Below are positions 1 through 7,328 of a stretch of DNA of 49,279 nucleotides, one piece after another. Source of the stretch: Bradyrhizobium sp. BRP22 (GTDB lineage Bacteria > Pseudomonadota > Alphaproteobacteria > Rhizobiales > Xanthobacteraceae); contig NZ_JADYVX010000049.1 of assembly GCF_020194175.1 (NCBI RefSeq), forward strand, positions 1 to 49,279, written 5' to 3'. The notes beneath the pieces are model-generated. The model saw only the letters and a program-made list of their open reading frames with translations. It was not told the origin of the DNA and did not search any database. Made by a program: the position numbers and the translations under genes. Each line of letters begins with the position of its first letter. Within the stretch, counting starts at the first letter, position 1.

Positions 1-148
1 GCGCCAGCGTCGGGGCGCCAGAACCACACGACTTCGCCGTCCACGGATAGTCACGCTCGTCAGTCGCAACACCCGCGTCCACCGCATCTCACCGCAACGT
101 TCGTGACGATCGCGAGCCGCCCCTCATTCGGATGAGACGCGCGGATTA
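1..148 (-). repeat. Edge of a dispersed rhizobial intergenic repeat
   Basis: Read on the minus strand, this stretch resembles, from memory, a dispersed element found in many Bradyrhizobium and Rhodopseudomonas intergenic regions, often mis-annotated as short proteins. The short reading frames here look non-coding. Only one edge lies in the window and no second copy was seen inside it, so the identification rests on recall. Bases 149-328 hold nothing I can support. Confidence 0.35.
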
Positions 149-328
149 ATAATGCTGATTTGCCCGACGACGGAAGCGGAATGTTTTTTGCGGCAAGGCT
201 GGACGGGACAAATCACGTTGGAATCGCTTGGATATTTCGCCTTGCGCGCACGCGACATTGGACGATTGCGGTGACAGAGCGTCGGCACTCCGCGCCTGTT
301 TCGCCTGGTCAATCGGTATCGGCCCGCC

Positions 329-342
329 TTGAGCTAGATCAA
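329..342. promoter_or_regulatory. FixK/FNR-type box upstream of the Ca2+/H+ antiporter
   Basis: TTGAGCTAGATCAA fits the FNR/FixK pattern TTGAN-N4-NTCAA, with one base off the perfect TTGAT-N4-ATCAA dyad. It ends 62 bases before the antiporter start codon, so a transcript starting about 40 bases past the box centre would have a short leader. Control by oxygen or redox state is inferred from this site alone. Confidence 0.45.
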
Positions 343-404
343 TAACACGCGCGTTTCGGCGCTCAGAAAAAGTGTCGTCGATCTGCTTGCGGCGAGACGC
401 GGCA

Positions 405-1508
405 ATGAACCTTCTGCTCAAGGAAATCCGGCACAGCCCCTTACTCTGGATGCTGGTTTTCGTGCCTATCGTGCTGGTGGCTGAACGAACAGCGCCGTCC
501 GCTCACACCGCACTGTTTGTACTCGCTGTCCTGGCTATCGTGCCGCTTGCGGCTCTGCTTAGCCTCGCAACCGAGAGCGTTGCCGAAAAGACGGGTGACG
601 CGATAGGTGGCCTGCTCAACGCAACGTTGGGCAATCTAACCGAATTGATCATCGCGATAGCCGCGCTGCGCGCTGGAGAGTACATGCTGGTGAAGGCGTC
701 GATCGCTGGCGCCATCGTCACCAATTCGCTGTTCATGCTGGGAGCCTCATTTCTGCTCGGTGGGCTAAGGCATCACGTTCAGGACTACAATCGCGCCGGA
801 GGAAGGCTGTATTCGGCGTTGCTGTTGATGGCCACGATCGCTCTCCTCGCACCGGCAGCGGTCGCCGACCTCGATCCGGCACGAGGCGAGGTGATGGCGC
901 AGAAGCTCAGTGCAGGTCTTGCTGTGTTGCTCATACTTGCCTACAGCCTGGGCCTGCTGTTCTCGCTCAAGACGCACAAGGAACTGTTCGCGAGCGAGGA
1001 TCACGGCGAGGCCGGCGGAGCTGGTTGGCCGATCGGACTGGCGATCGGCACACTCCTTGTTGTCACGGTGCTGGTTGCCTTGGTGAGCGAGATTTTCGTC
1101 AGTTCGGTGCAGAAGGCAGGAGAGACGTTAGGGATAAGCCCTGCCTTCGTCGGCTTCATCATCGTCGCGCTTGTCGGTGCCGCGGCGGAAATGGCGGTCG
1201 CGTTTTCTGCGGCCCGCAAGAACCGCCTCGATATGAGCGTCAGCATTGCGCTCGGAAGCGCCTCTCAAATTGCCCTGTTCGTTGCGCCGGTACTGGTGCT
1301 TCTCAGCTACGTCGTCGGTCCGAAACCAATGGACTTGCAGTTCTGGCCCGGCGCCGTGACCATGGTCATGATCGCCACCGTTACGTCCTGCTTCATCACC
1401 AATAGCGGACGGTCAGCATGGTTTATTGGCGCCTTGCTGCTATTCATCTACGTGATCTTCGCCATGACGCTGTATATGGTGCCGCCGGGATCTCACCAGC
1501 CGATCTGA
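405..1508 (+). CDS. CAX-type calcium/proton antiporter
   Basis: An integral inner-membrane cation exchanger of the CaCA superfamily, CAX branch, predicted to export Ca2+ in exchange for H+. The 367-residue protein has about eleven hydrophobic segments. The two family alpha repeats are visible: the first around residues 65-85 (GGLLNATLGNLTELIIAIAA), the second around 250-275 (GFIIVALVGAAAEMAVAFSA). An acidic loop near residue 205 (EDHGEAGG) separates the two halves. An upstream in-frame start at 372 would add 11 residues that do not look like a CAX N-terminus, so the ATG at 405 is preferred. The gene stands alone with a FixK/FNR-like box ahead of it. ChaA is the enterobacterial relative. Confidence 0.85.
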   Translation: MNLLLKEIRHSPLLWMLVFVPIVLVAERTAPSAHTALFVLAVLAIVPLAALLSLATESVAEKTGDAIGGLLNATLGNLTELIIAIAALRAGEYMLVKASIAGAIVTNSLFMLGASFLLGGLRHHVQDYNRAGGRLYSALLLMATIALLAPAAVADLDPARGEVMAQKLSAGLAVLLILAYSLGLLFSLKTHKELFASEDHGEAGGAGWPIGLAIGTLLVVTVLVALVSEIFVSSVQKAGETLGISPAFVGFIIVALVGAAAEMAVAFSAARKNRLDMSVSIALGSASQIALFVAPVLVLLSYVVGPKPMDLQFWPGAVTMVMIATVTSCFITNSGRSAWFIGALLLFIYVIFAMTLYMVPPGSHQPI

Positions 1509-1553
1509 ACGAGGCCGAGCCCGCTTAGCGCCTGCAGTCTGCCGGTTCTGCGC

Positions 1554-1730
1554 TCAATCTTGCTTACGCCGGTTCTGATCGAGGCGCAGCCTCTGCGCTC
1601 TCATGCGCTTTATCTCCTCGTCGAGCTCGTCCATTTTTTCGCCGAACCGCTCGTTCTTCGATTTAGGCGGCTCGCTGCCGCGCAGCTTTTCAAGCGCCTT
1701 CTCGACTGAGAGCTTGGGAGTGTCGCCCAT
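1554..1730 (-). CDS. Small conserved charged protein (58 aa)
   Basis: A 58-residue reading frame starts MGDTPKLSVEKALEKLRG and continues as a highly charged helix rich in Glu, Lys and Arg (KMDELDEEIKRMRAQRLRLD), with coiled-coil-like spacing. Proteins with this N-terminus occur widely in Bradyrhizobium as short hypotheticals, to my recollection. There is no signal peptide or membrane segment, so it should be cytosolic. Its function is unknown; nucleic-acid or partner binding through the helix is only a guess. It is convergent with the antiporter gene. Confidence 0.6.
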   Translation of the reverse strand: MGDTPKLSVEKALEKLRGSEPPKSKNERFGEKMDELDEEIKRMRAQRLRLDQNRRKQD

Positions 1731-1960
1731 GTTGGATCAACCTCATCATGACTGGGTCGTCGGGGTTCACGAGTATGGCCTCCGGCTTCCGACCAAGCCG
1801 AGGCAATCTGAACCTGCCGTCGAACTTCAATCCCGGACATCGGCAATTGCAGCAGCGGCGCCGCCGCGATCGGTCAGGTCCGGTGGAAGCGGCGGCAAAT
1901 CTGAGCGCAGGCGGCAGCCGCCTTAGGGCACTGCCGTCCGCAACCGGTCGATTTCGACAG

Positions 1961-2058
1961 AGCATTTCGGTTCTGATTGAGTCAGAACCGAAGCTCTAGA
2001 TTCTTGTTTTGACGCGTTTTCTTCACGCGGACCGGTGTCCACTTCGCTCGAAAACGCT
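1961..2058. repeat. Palindromic intergenic repeat, family A, copy 1
   Basis: An 11-bp perfect inverted repeat with a 5-base loop (TTCGGTTCTGA at 1966-1976, TCAGAACCGAA at 1982-1992) is followed by a conserved tail ending near GCGGACCGGTGTCCACTTCG. The same layout recurs at 21661-21745, and a diverged form occurs at 36650-36745. It abuts the stop codon of the glycine-rich protein on the minus strand, so it may act as a 3' stem-loop for that transcript. Confidence 0.7.
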
Positions 2059-2505
2059 TCAGTACCGATATCCGTAAGGATACTGACCCGGGCAGACCCA
2101 ATTGCCGTAGGTGTCATACGTGCAGCTGTTGTAGCCGCCGTAGTAGCCGTAGGCCCCTGCCGCGGCGGCTCCTGCCGCTGCCGCACCCAGGCCATACGCC
2201 GCTCCTCTCCACGCCCCGCGATAAGCCGCATTGCGGTAAGCCCCTCGGGCCACCGCCGCGCGAGCAACCGGGCGCCCTGCTATTGGCCGATATCCGTATC
2301 CTCGTCCGGCGACCCTGTATCCGCCGACGCGCCCGGCATGAACGGCACCGCCCCGGAACTGAGCGGCGCGCATGCCGCCACCATGAAATCCGCCGCCGGC
2401 ACGGAAGCCGCCGCCTCCACCACGGCGGGCAAACGCATCATCCGGAACCAAACTGGCGGCGACAAGGACGGCTGCCGCCAAGCCGATGAGACCGTAACGA
2501 ACCAT
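2059..2505 (-). CDS. Secreted glycine/alanine/tyrosine-rich protein
   Basis: A 148-residue protein with a clear Sec signal peptide (MVRYGLIGLAAAVLVAASLV, cleavage likely after AFA near residue 26). A low-complexity mature part follows: Gly/Arg-rich, then Ala/Gly, then Tyr/Gly. The C-terminus carries two Cys in a CTYDTYGNWVC segment, which could form a periplasmic disulfide. The start at 2505 is chosen because GGGAGG lies six bases upstream; the nearby ATG two codons earlier directly abuts that site. Similar Gly-rich envelope proteins of unknown role are common in Bradyrhizobium. Two FixK/FNR-type boxes lie 110-170 bases upstream. Confidence 0.7.
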   Translation of the reverse strand: MVRYGLIGLAAAVLVAASLVPDDAFARRGGGGGFRAGGGFHGGGMRAAQFRGGAVHAGRVGGYRVAGRGYGYRPIAGRPVARAAVARGAYRNAAYRGAWRGAAYGLGAAAAGAAAAGAYGYYGGYNSCTYDTYGNWVCPGQYPYGYRY

Positions 2506-2614
2506 GGGCATCCTCCCGATATTGAGGTGCCGTCGATCCGATGGCTCCGGCAACGATGCCCGCCAATGGGCGACCAGCACCGTCCACAGTTTTCGACGCC
2601 GGCCTGCATCTCCT

Positions 2615-2628
2615 TTGACTTAGATCAA
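2615..2628. promoter_or_regulatory. FixK/FNR-type box (distal pair, 1)
   Basis: TTGACTTAGATCAA matches TTGAN-N4-NTCAA with one half-site mismatch. It lies about 110 bases upstream of the glycine-rich protein start on the minus strand and 47 bases from a second, perfect box. Confidence 0.5.
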
Positions 2629-2661
2629 GGCTTTCGCAGTCTCACCGTCCACCCGCAGAGC

Positions 2662-2675
2662 TTGATCCAGATCAA
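2662..2675. promoter_or_regulatory. FixK/FNR-type box (distal pair, 2), perfect dyad
   Basis: TTGATCCAGATCAA is a perfect TTGAT-N4-ATCAA dyad, the consensus bound by FixK2/FnrN proteins in rhizobia. It could drive the minus-strand glycine-rich gene or whatever once stood on the plus strand, where only a broken YeaQ-like fragment remains. Confidence 0.55.
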
Positions 2676-2704
2676 AACGCCCCGAAGCTTTGGCCGAAAT
2701 CGTT

Positions 2705-2848
2705 CATGACCCTGTTGCCGCGGCGGCCCTTCAACATCGGAGTCGAGGTCATGCTTATGGCGGCATTCTTGCGGCGATCATGAACGCGGTTATCGGTGCC
2801 GTGCTTCTCCTGGTCATCATCGGGTTGGTTCAACAGAAGACGGCCTAG
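2705..2848 (+). pseudogene. Remnant of a GlsB/YeaQ/YmgE-type membrane protein
   Basis: The frame ending in TAG at 2846-2848 reads a plausible last membrane helix of the YeaQ/YmgE family (GILAAIMNAVIGAVLLLVII). Upstream in that frame the sequence turns into Ala/Arg-rich text with no start codon, and the first half of the family domain is missing. The only complete readings are 20-25 residues. I read this as the 3' end of a decayed gene; a tiny real membrane peptide starting at 2780 is the alternative. Confidence 0.3.
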
Positions 2849-2990
2849 CTACACGTGCCATTCAAGCCAAGTCAGTCGCTCGCCGGCATCGAACCCAGGA
2901 TCCATCTCGCCGTTCGTGGTCAATGGATTCCGGGTTCGCGCTACGCGCGTCGAGGTTTGTGCAAGCGAACGGGCGAAGTTGCGGTTGCAT

Positions 2991-3188
2991 CTAGTGACGA
3001 GGACGTCGCTTGGATTGGCCGCGGGCTTTCTTGGCGAGCAGGCGTTTCAACTTCGCCCGTAACCGAAGAATCTCTTCGTACTGGACGCGCAGATCATTTC
3101 TGATCAAGGGCGACGATGGTGGGTCATTGCGGCGGTTGCGGTTGGGCATACCGCAACCTAGTGCCAAGTTTTCCCAGCCGCAGCTCAA
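2991..3188 (-). CDS. Possible small basic helical protein (doubtful)
   Basis: The last 38 codons read a strongly basic amphipathic helix (VQYEEILRLRAKLKRLLAKK followed by an Arg/Lys-rich tail), unlike the random look of the first part. A TTG at about 3107 would give just this part. No good ribosome binding site is visible for either start. It sits in a gene-poor stretch, 2849-3513, that otherwise holds only the palindromes listed separately. Treat it as unproven. Confidence 0.2.
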   Translation of the reverse strand: MSCGWENLALGCGMPNRNRRNDPPSSPLIRNDLRVQYEEILRLRAKLKRLLAKKARGQSKRRPRH

Positions 3189-3190
3189 TA

Positions 3191-3231
3191 CCAGAATTAA
3201 GCTTGATACTGCGGTTTCAGGTTAATTCTGG
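3191..3231. repeat. Perfect 10-bp inverted repeat, 21-base spacer
   Basis: CCAGAATTAA at 3191-3200 is matched by TTAATTCTGG at 3222-3231. The AT-rich arms stand out in this GC-rich region. It lies about 280 bases before the hybrid kinase start and could be an operator or stem-loop. Confidence 0.5.
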
Positions 3232-3275
3232 AACCGTATTTCCTCGCCTTCGGACACTCACCAACGCAAGCCGGA

Positions 3276-3290
3276 TTCCGATAATCGGAA
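3276..3290. promoter_or_regulatory. 15-bp palindrome upstream of hybrid kinase
   Basis: TTCCGATAATCGGAA is a perfect 7-1-7 palindrome, a typical shape for a dimeric regulator operator. It lies about 220 bases upstream of the kinase start. The binding protein is unknown. Confidence 0.35.
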
Positions 3291-3513
3291 GACTGGTCAT
3301 GGGGCTCGGAGCCTGCCGGCCTCCATCAAAAGGCTGCCCCCGATAGGTCGATCGTTAATACTGCTTCGCGATCACGGTGAACCATTTGACCAGTGGCGGA
3401 ACCAATTGGAGTTACTGCTATTGTTGTGAGCAAAGCCGCTGATCTGCAGCGCAGAATCCATCATCTCGTTTTGATCGAGTGCGCCCCCAACACGCGAGCA
3501 GCCCGTCCCAAGC

Positions 3514-5475
3514 ATGGAACACGCAGTAAACCAAGTAGCGGACGCTCAACGCCTTCAACTCCTCATTGATGCAATTGTCGACTACGCCATCTACATGATC
3601 GAGCCCGATGGCACGATCGCGAGCTGGAATTCCGGTGCCGCGCGCCTGAAGGGCTACCGCGCCGACGAAGTCATCGGACAATCGTTCTCGATGTTCTATA
3701 CGCCTGAGGATCGCGATGCCGGACTGCCACAGAGGGCGATCGCGACCGCCGCCGAGAAAGGACGATTCACTGCCGAAGGCTGGCGGGTGCGCAAGGACGG
3801 GAGCCGGTTCTGGGCGATGGTCGTGCTCGATGCCATCAAGGATGAACAAGGCAAGCTGCTTGGTTTCGTCAAGGTCACGCGCGACATTACCGAGCGGCAG
3901 GAGGCCCACGAAAGACTTCTGGAAAGCGAGCGGCGTTATCGGCGACTGATCGAAGCCGTGGTCGACTACGCGATCTTTCAGCTCGATCCCGCCGGTAATG
4001 TCGTCACCTGGAACCCTGGTGCGCAGCGGATCAAGGGCTATGAGCCGGATGAAATCATCGGGCAGCACTTCTCACGCTTCTACAGAGACGAAGACCGAGC
4101 CCTCGAAATTCCAAGGAAGGCACTGGAGCAGGCCGCGCGCCAGGGCCGCTTCGAGGCGGAGGGCTGGCGGGTCCGCAAGGATGGCTCGAAGTTCTGGGCC
4201 TCGGTCGTCATCGACCGGATCACAGACGAGAACGGCGAATTGGTCGGATTTGCCAAGGTCACGCGGGACATCAGCGAACGCAAGCAAGCTCAGGAAAAGT
4301 TGGCGGAAGTTCAAAAGCAGCTCTTGGCATCGCAGAAGCTCGAAGCGGTCGGACAGCTCAGCGGCGGCATCGCCCACGACTTCAACAATTTGTTGATGAT
4401 CGTGATGGGCAATCTCGAAACCGCCGAACGCCACCTGAAGCAGGTTCCGGTCAGCAGCAATATCCAGCGCGCGCTTGGTCACGCCAAGCGCAGCGCACAG
4501 CGCGCGGCGGCGCTCACCAGCAGGCTGCTCGCCTTCTCACGCCGCCAGGCGCTCGACCCGCGGCCGATGAACCTCAACAAGTTCCTCAACGGCTTGCAGG
4601 ACTTCCTGCAGCGGACGCTCGGGGAGCGGATCGAAGTCCAGAGCGTCGGCGGCGCCGGGCTCTGGCAGGTCGAGGTCGATCCCGACCATCTGGAGTCGGC
4701 CATCGTCAACCTGGCGATCAACGCCCGCGATGCGATGCCGCAGGGCGGCAAGCTCACGATCGAAGCGGCGAACGTCGCCGCCGACGAGGAATATTGCCTG
4801 CGCAATCCTGAGCTGGCGCCGGGGCAGTACGTGGCGCTTTGCGTCACCGACACCGGCACCGGCATGAGCCAGGACGTGCTGCAGCACGTCTTCGAACCCT
4901 TCTTCACCACCAAGGAAGCGGGCGCAGGCACCGGGCTCGGTCTCAGCCAAGTCTACGGCTTCGTCAAGCAATCCGGCGGACACGTCAAGATCTATAGTGA
5001 GGTCGGACATGGCACGACGGTCAAGATGTACTTCCCGCGCTTCCATGGCGTGGTCGAGGAACCGGATGACGTCAGTGAGCCGGTCGCCGAAGGCGACAAG
5101 ATGGAGACGATCCTCGTCGTCGAAGATGACGATGACCTGCGCGCCTATGTCAGCGACGTCCTGCGCGACTTGAACTATCGCGTGCTGACCGCCTCGAGCG
5201 CGCAGGCAGCGCTCACACTGCTCCTGCAGGATCAACCTCATATCAACCTGATGCTGACGGACGTGGTGATGCCGGGCATGAACGGTCGCGAGCTCGGCAA
5301 GCGCGCCATCCAGATCCGGCCGGACCTCAGGATCCTCTACATGACCGGCTATTCGCGCAACGCCATCGTCCATCAGGGGCGGCTCGACAAGGGGGTCGAA
5401 CTGGTGGAAAAGCCGGTGTCGCAGGCAAAGCTCGCCTTGCGTGTGCGGGAGATACTGGACCGCCCTAGACCGTGA
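3514..5475 (+). CDS. Soluble hybrid histidine kinase (PAS-PAS-HisKA-HATPase-REC)
   Basis: A 653-residue cytosolic sensor kinase with no membrane segment. Two tandem PAS domains (about residues 12-130 and 140-262) are strikingly alike, both containing the GRF-AEGWRVRKDGS-FWA pattern, so they arose by internal duplication. The dimerisation/phosphoacceptor helix carries His288 in GGIAHDFNN. The ATPase domain shows an N box (NLAINARDAM) and G boxes (DTGTGM and GAGTGLGLS). The C-terminal receiver domain (about 530-650) has phosphoacceptor Asp583 in LTDVVMPGMNG. The input is unknown; PAS pairs often sense redox, oxygen, light or small ligands. No partner regulator is adjacent, which suits a phosphorelay through its own receiver. 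Confidence 0.9.
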   Translation: MEHAVNQVADAQRLQLLIDAIVDYAIYMIEPDGTIASWNSGAARLKGYRADEVIGQSFSMFYTPEDRDAGLPQRAIATAAEKGRFTAEGWRVRKDGSRFWAMVVLDAIKDEQGKLLGFVKVTRDITERQEAHERLLESERRYRRLIEAVVDYAIFQLDPAGNVVTWNPGAQRIKGYEPDEIIGQHFSRFYRDEDRALEIPRKALEQAARQGRFEAEGWRVRKDGSKFWASVVIDRITDENGELVGFAKVTRDISERKQAQEKLAEVQKQLLASQKLEAVGQLSGGIAHDFNNLLMIVMGNLETAERHLKQVPVSSNIQRALGHAKRSAQRAAALTSRLLAFSRRQALDPRPMNLNKFLNGLQDFLQRTLGERIEVQSVGGAGLWQVEVDPDHLESAIVNLAINARDAMPQGGKLTIEAANVAADEEYCLRNPELAPGQYVALCVTDTGTGMSQDVLQHVFEPFFTTKEAGAGTGLGLSQVYGFVKQSGGHVKIYSEVGHGTTVKMYFPRFHGVVEEPDDVSEPVAEGDKMETILVVEDDDDLRAYVSDVLRDLNYRVLTASSAQAALTLLLQDQPHINLMLTDVVMPGMNGRELGKRAIQIRPDLRILYMTGYSRNAIVHQGRLDKGVELVEKPVSQAKLALRVREILDRPRP

Positions 5476-5547
5476 TGAACATACGTTGATCATCGCTATG
5501 ACCTCCTCCCCGTTTGACGCAGGGGTATCGCATATAGCTGTTTAATG

Positions 5548-5734
5548 GCTGTGAACGAGGCGGGCCTCATGGTTCGAGACGCGCCGCAAGCGGCGCTCCT
5601 CGCCATGAGGGTCTAAGAATTCCGCCGCGAAATCAGACCTCATCCTGAGGAGCCCGCCCAAGGCGGGCGTCTCGAAGGATGGGCCGCGAAAGAACCGCCT
5701 ACCAAGTTCTATTTCATATGCGATCGCCCTCCCC
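5548..5734. repeat. 187-bp dispersed intergenic repeat, copy 1
   Basis: Nearly identical to 37766-37952. It contains nested inverted repeats: GGCCTCATGGTTCGAGACGC faces a later GCGGGCGTCTCGAAGGATG part, and CATCCTGAGGAGCCCGCC pairs with GGCGGGC. It sits just after the hybrid kinase gene. Apparent short reading frames across it are shared by both copies and are not genes. Bases 5476-5547 hold nothing I recognise. Confidence 0.85.
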
Positions 5735-5767
5735 GTTGACGGGCGATCAACGGAAGGAGGTATCTCG

Positions 5768-5923
5768 ATGAAAATGGGGAGCGCCGCCTTTACAGACTTG
5801 CCACTCCTACTTCTCCGGGAGCAGCGCAACCAGTCTCACTTCAAGAAGGCGCGTCCTAAGGAATTTCATTGCAAATTTCGCGTGGCAGCGCGCATTCCTG
5901 GTGACGTCAGCCACTTAACTTAA
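5768..5923 (+). CDS. Possible 51-aa protein with strong ribosome binding site
   Basis: An ATG follows a near-perfect Shine-Dalgarno (GGAAGGAGG, eight bases upstream) and opens a 51-codon frame ending in TAA. The product begins MKMGSAAFTDLPLLLLREQR and continues basic and His/Lys/Arg-rich. I recognise no family. The excellent binding site is the main support; codon use is not clearly coding. Bases 5924-6110 show nothing I can support. Confidence 0.35.
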   Translation: MKMGSAAFTDLPLLLLREQRNQSHFKKARPKEFHCKFRVAARIPGDVSHLT

Positions 5924-6245
5924 GCGGCAGCATGAGCGGGAGCCAGCAGGCGCGTCGCGGGAGAGCGGGGATGGTTCTCCTGCCAGAGTGAGAGGCCTAG
6001 GCGACGCCTGCGGACGCGATCCCATCTACTCCTTCACGATAATCGCGTCTGAGATGACATTCTTTATTGGCGGGAGTGACGTCGATACACCTTGCATTCT
6101 CATGTGAAGTATCTATGTTCCAAATGTTCGATAGCCGCTGCGCCTTGTTGAACGGTCCAAGCGGCCCTTTTCCAAAGACATCGTCGATTGAATTTGAACG
6201 CCGCGTAATCCCGCGCGACGTTTTCACATGCTTTGGAGAAGAAAA

Positions 6246-6455
6246 ATGTCCACAGGTACAGTCAAGTGGTTCAACGCCCAAAAGGGCTTCGGATTCATCC
6301 AGCCCACCGATGGCGGCAATGATGTGTTTGTTCATATCAGCGCGGTTGAACGCGCCGGCCTTGTCGGACTCGCCGAAGGCCAGAAGGTTGGCTTCGACGT
6401 GAAGACCGACCGCATGCGCGGCAAGACGAGCGCGGAAAACCTTTTGCTGGTTTGA
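6246..6455 (+). CDS. cspA: Cold-shock protein, CspA family
   Basis: A 69-residue single cold-shock domain that binds single-stranded RNA and DNA and acts as an RNA chaperone. Both RNP motifs are present: KGFGFI (residues 13-18) and VFVHIS (residues 28-33). The start is the ATG at 6246, preceded by GGAGAAGAAAA; an in-frame start six codons earlier would add residues foreign to the family. No gene occupies the preceding 130 bases, which is compatible with the long structured leader usual for csp mRNAs, though I did not resolve a fold. Confidence 0.9.
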   Translation: MSTGTVKWFNAQKGFGFIQPTDGGNDVFVHISAVERAGLVGLAEGQKVGFDVKTDRMRGKTSAENLLLV

Positions 6456-6688
6456 TGGCTTCATCCGGCATTATCCTCGAGGTCCTGCCGGGTCGTTATC
6501 TCGCCCTCCCACGGATGTACTGGGATGGCGACGCGGCCTGCTCAATTGTACAGGTTGAGCAGGCCAACTGCGGTTAGATGCCGCAGACCATTGTCGGCCT
6601 GCAACAAACCATTCCGGGTGGAATTTGTTCTTGGTTGCTCAGTGCACCGGTTTCTATAATTGTTCCTAACTCTGAAACGAGAACCGCC

Positions 6689-6919
6689 ATGCCAGAACGC
6701 CGCGAGCTCTATCGCAGTCCGAACGGAGATGCCTGGTTCTTGGGGCGCGAACCGACGACGGGAAATGCGTTCATCATCCATCAGCCAAATGCGCCTTCTG
6801 GAGGTCGGCTCTCGCATATCGAGCTGGGGGAGTTCTTGCGGAGCGGCGTGAATGGACCCGAGCACCAAGCCCTTCTGCGTTTGATCGCTACGCTCGTCGA
6901 ACAGCCGCCATACGCCTAA
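6689..6919 (+). CDS. Small conserved hypothetical protein (76 aa)
   Basis: The product begins MPERRELYRSPNGDAWFLGR and contains a beta-rich N-terminal half (GNAFIIHQPNAPSGGR) and a helical C-terminal half (LGEFLRSGVNGPEHQALLRL). Proteins of this pattern are frequent in Bradyrhizobium and have no assigned function, to my recollection. No signal peptide or transmembrane segment is present. A longer in-frame start at 6578 is disfavoured, because the ATG at 6689 follows an AACGAGAA binding site and the extension is not protein-like. Confidence 0.6.
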   Translation: MPERRELYRSPNGDAWFLGREPTTGNAFIIHQPNAPSGGRLSHIELGEFLRSGVNGPEHQALLRLIATLVEQPPYA

Positions 6920-6951
6920 AGGACTGCAGGCGCTCTCCGCACTCGATTAGG

Positions 6952-7206
6952 CTATTTTGGTTCGCTCTGTTGCCGTTCCTTCTCAGCCACGTTTACGGCA
7001 TCGAGCGTGCTGCGGATGTATTCAGTCAGATCACCGACCTCATCACGCATCGCCTGTTCCGAGATTCCTTCGCGCTCAGCCATTTCGCGGCATCGCTGCG
7101 TCAATTCCGCCACGTCTTGGGACGCGCCAGCGGTTCCCGACTGCTCAGCGGCGTGAACACTGTTCCGGATCCAAAAGTCGATGAATTCTCGTGCCTCGGT
7201 GCTCAT
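6952..7206 (-). CDS. DUF768-like small protein (84 aa)
   Basis: The protein starts MSTEAREFIDFWIRNSV and is mostly helical and acidic, with the layout of the rhizobial DUF768 family: an N-terminal F-x-x-W-I-x-N motif followed by ELTQ and a D/E-EVG segment. Function is unknown. It is cytosolic by composition. GC and codon use match the neighbours. The family call is by pattern memory and less certain than the coding call. Confidence 0.65.
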   Translation of the reverse strand: MSTEAREFIDFWIRNSVHAAEQSGTAGASQDVAELTQRCREMAEREGISEQAMRDEVGDLTEYIRSTLDAVNVAEKERQQSEPK

Positions 7207-7328
7207 TGCTCCCCCTGAACCAAAGTAATCTCACCTGTCAAAAAGCCCCCGGCTCATGACGTAAGTGCGCGACACGAGAATCGCACAGCCGGGCCCAGTT
7301 GCGTTTTCGGCGGACCTGCCGGCTCCTC

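Noticed and set aside
4537..5493. 318-codon minus-strand frame under the hybrid kinase
   Set aside because: Antisense shadow of the kinase ATPase and receiver domains.
5731..5750. A further FixK-like box (TTGAC...ATCAA)
   Set aside because: The half-sites are separated by five bases, not four, which breaks the dyad spacing.
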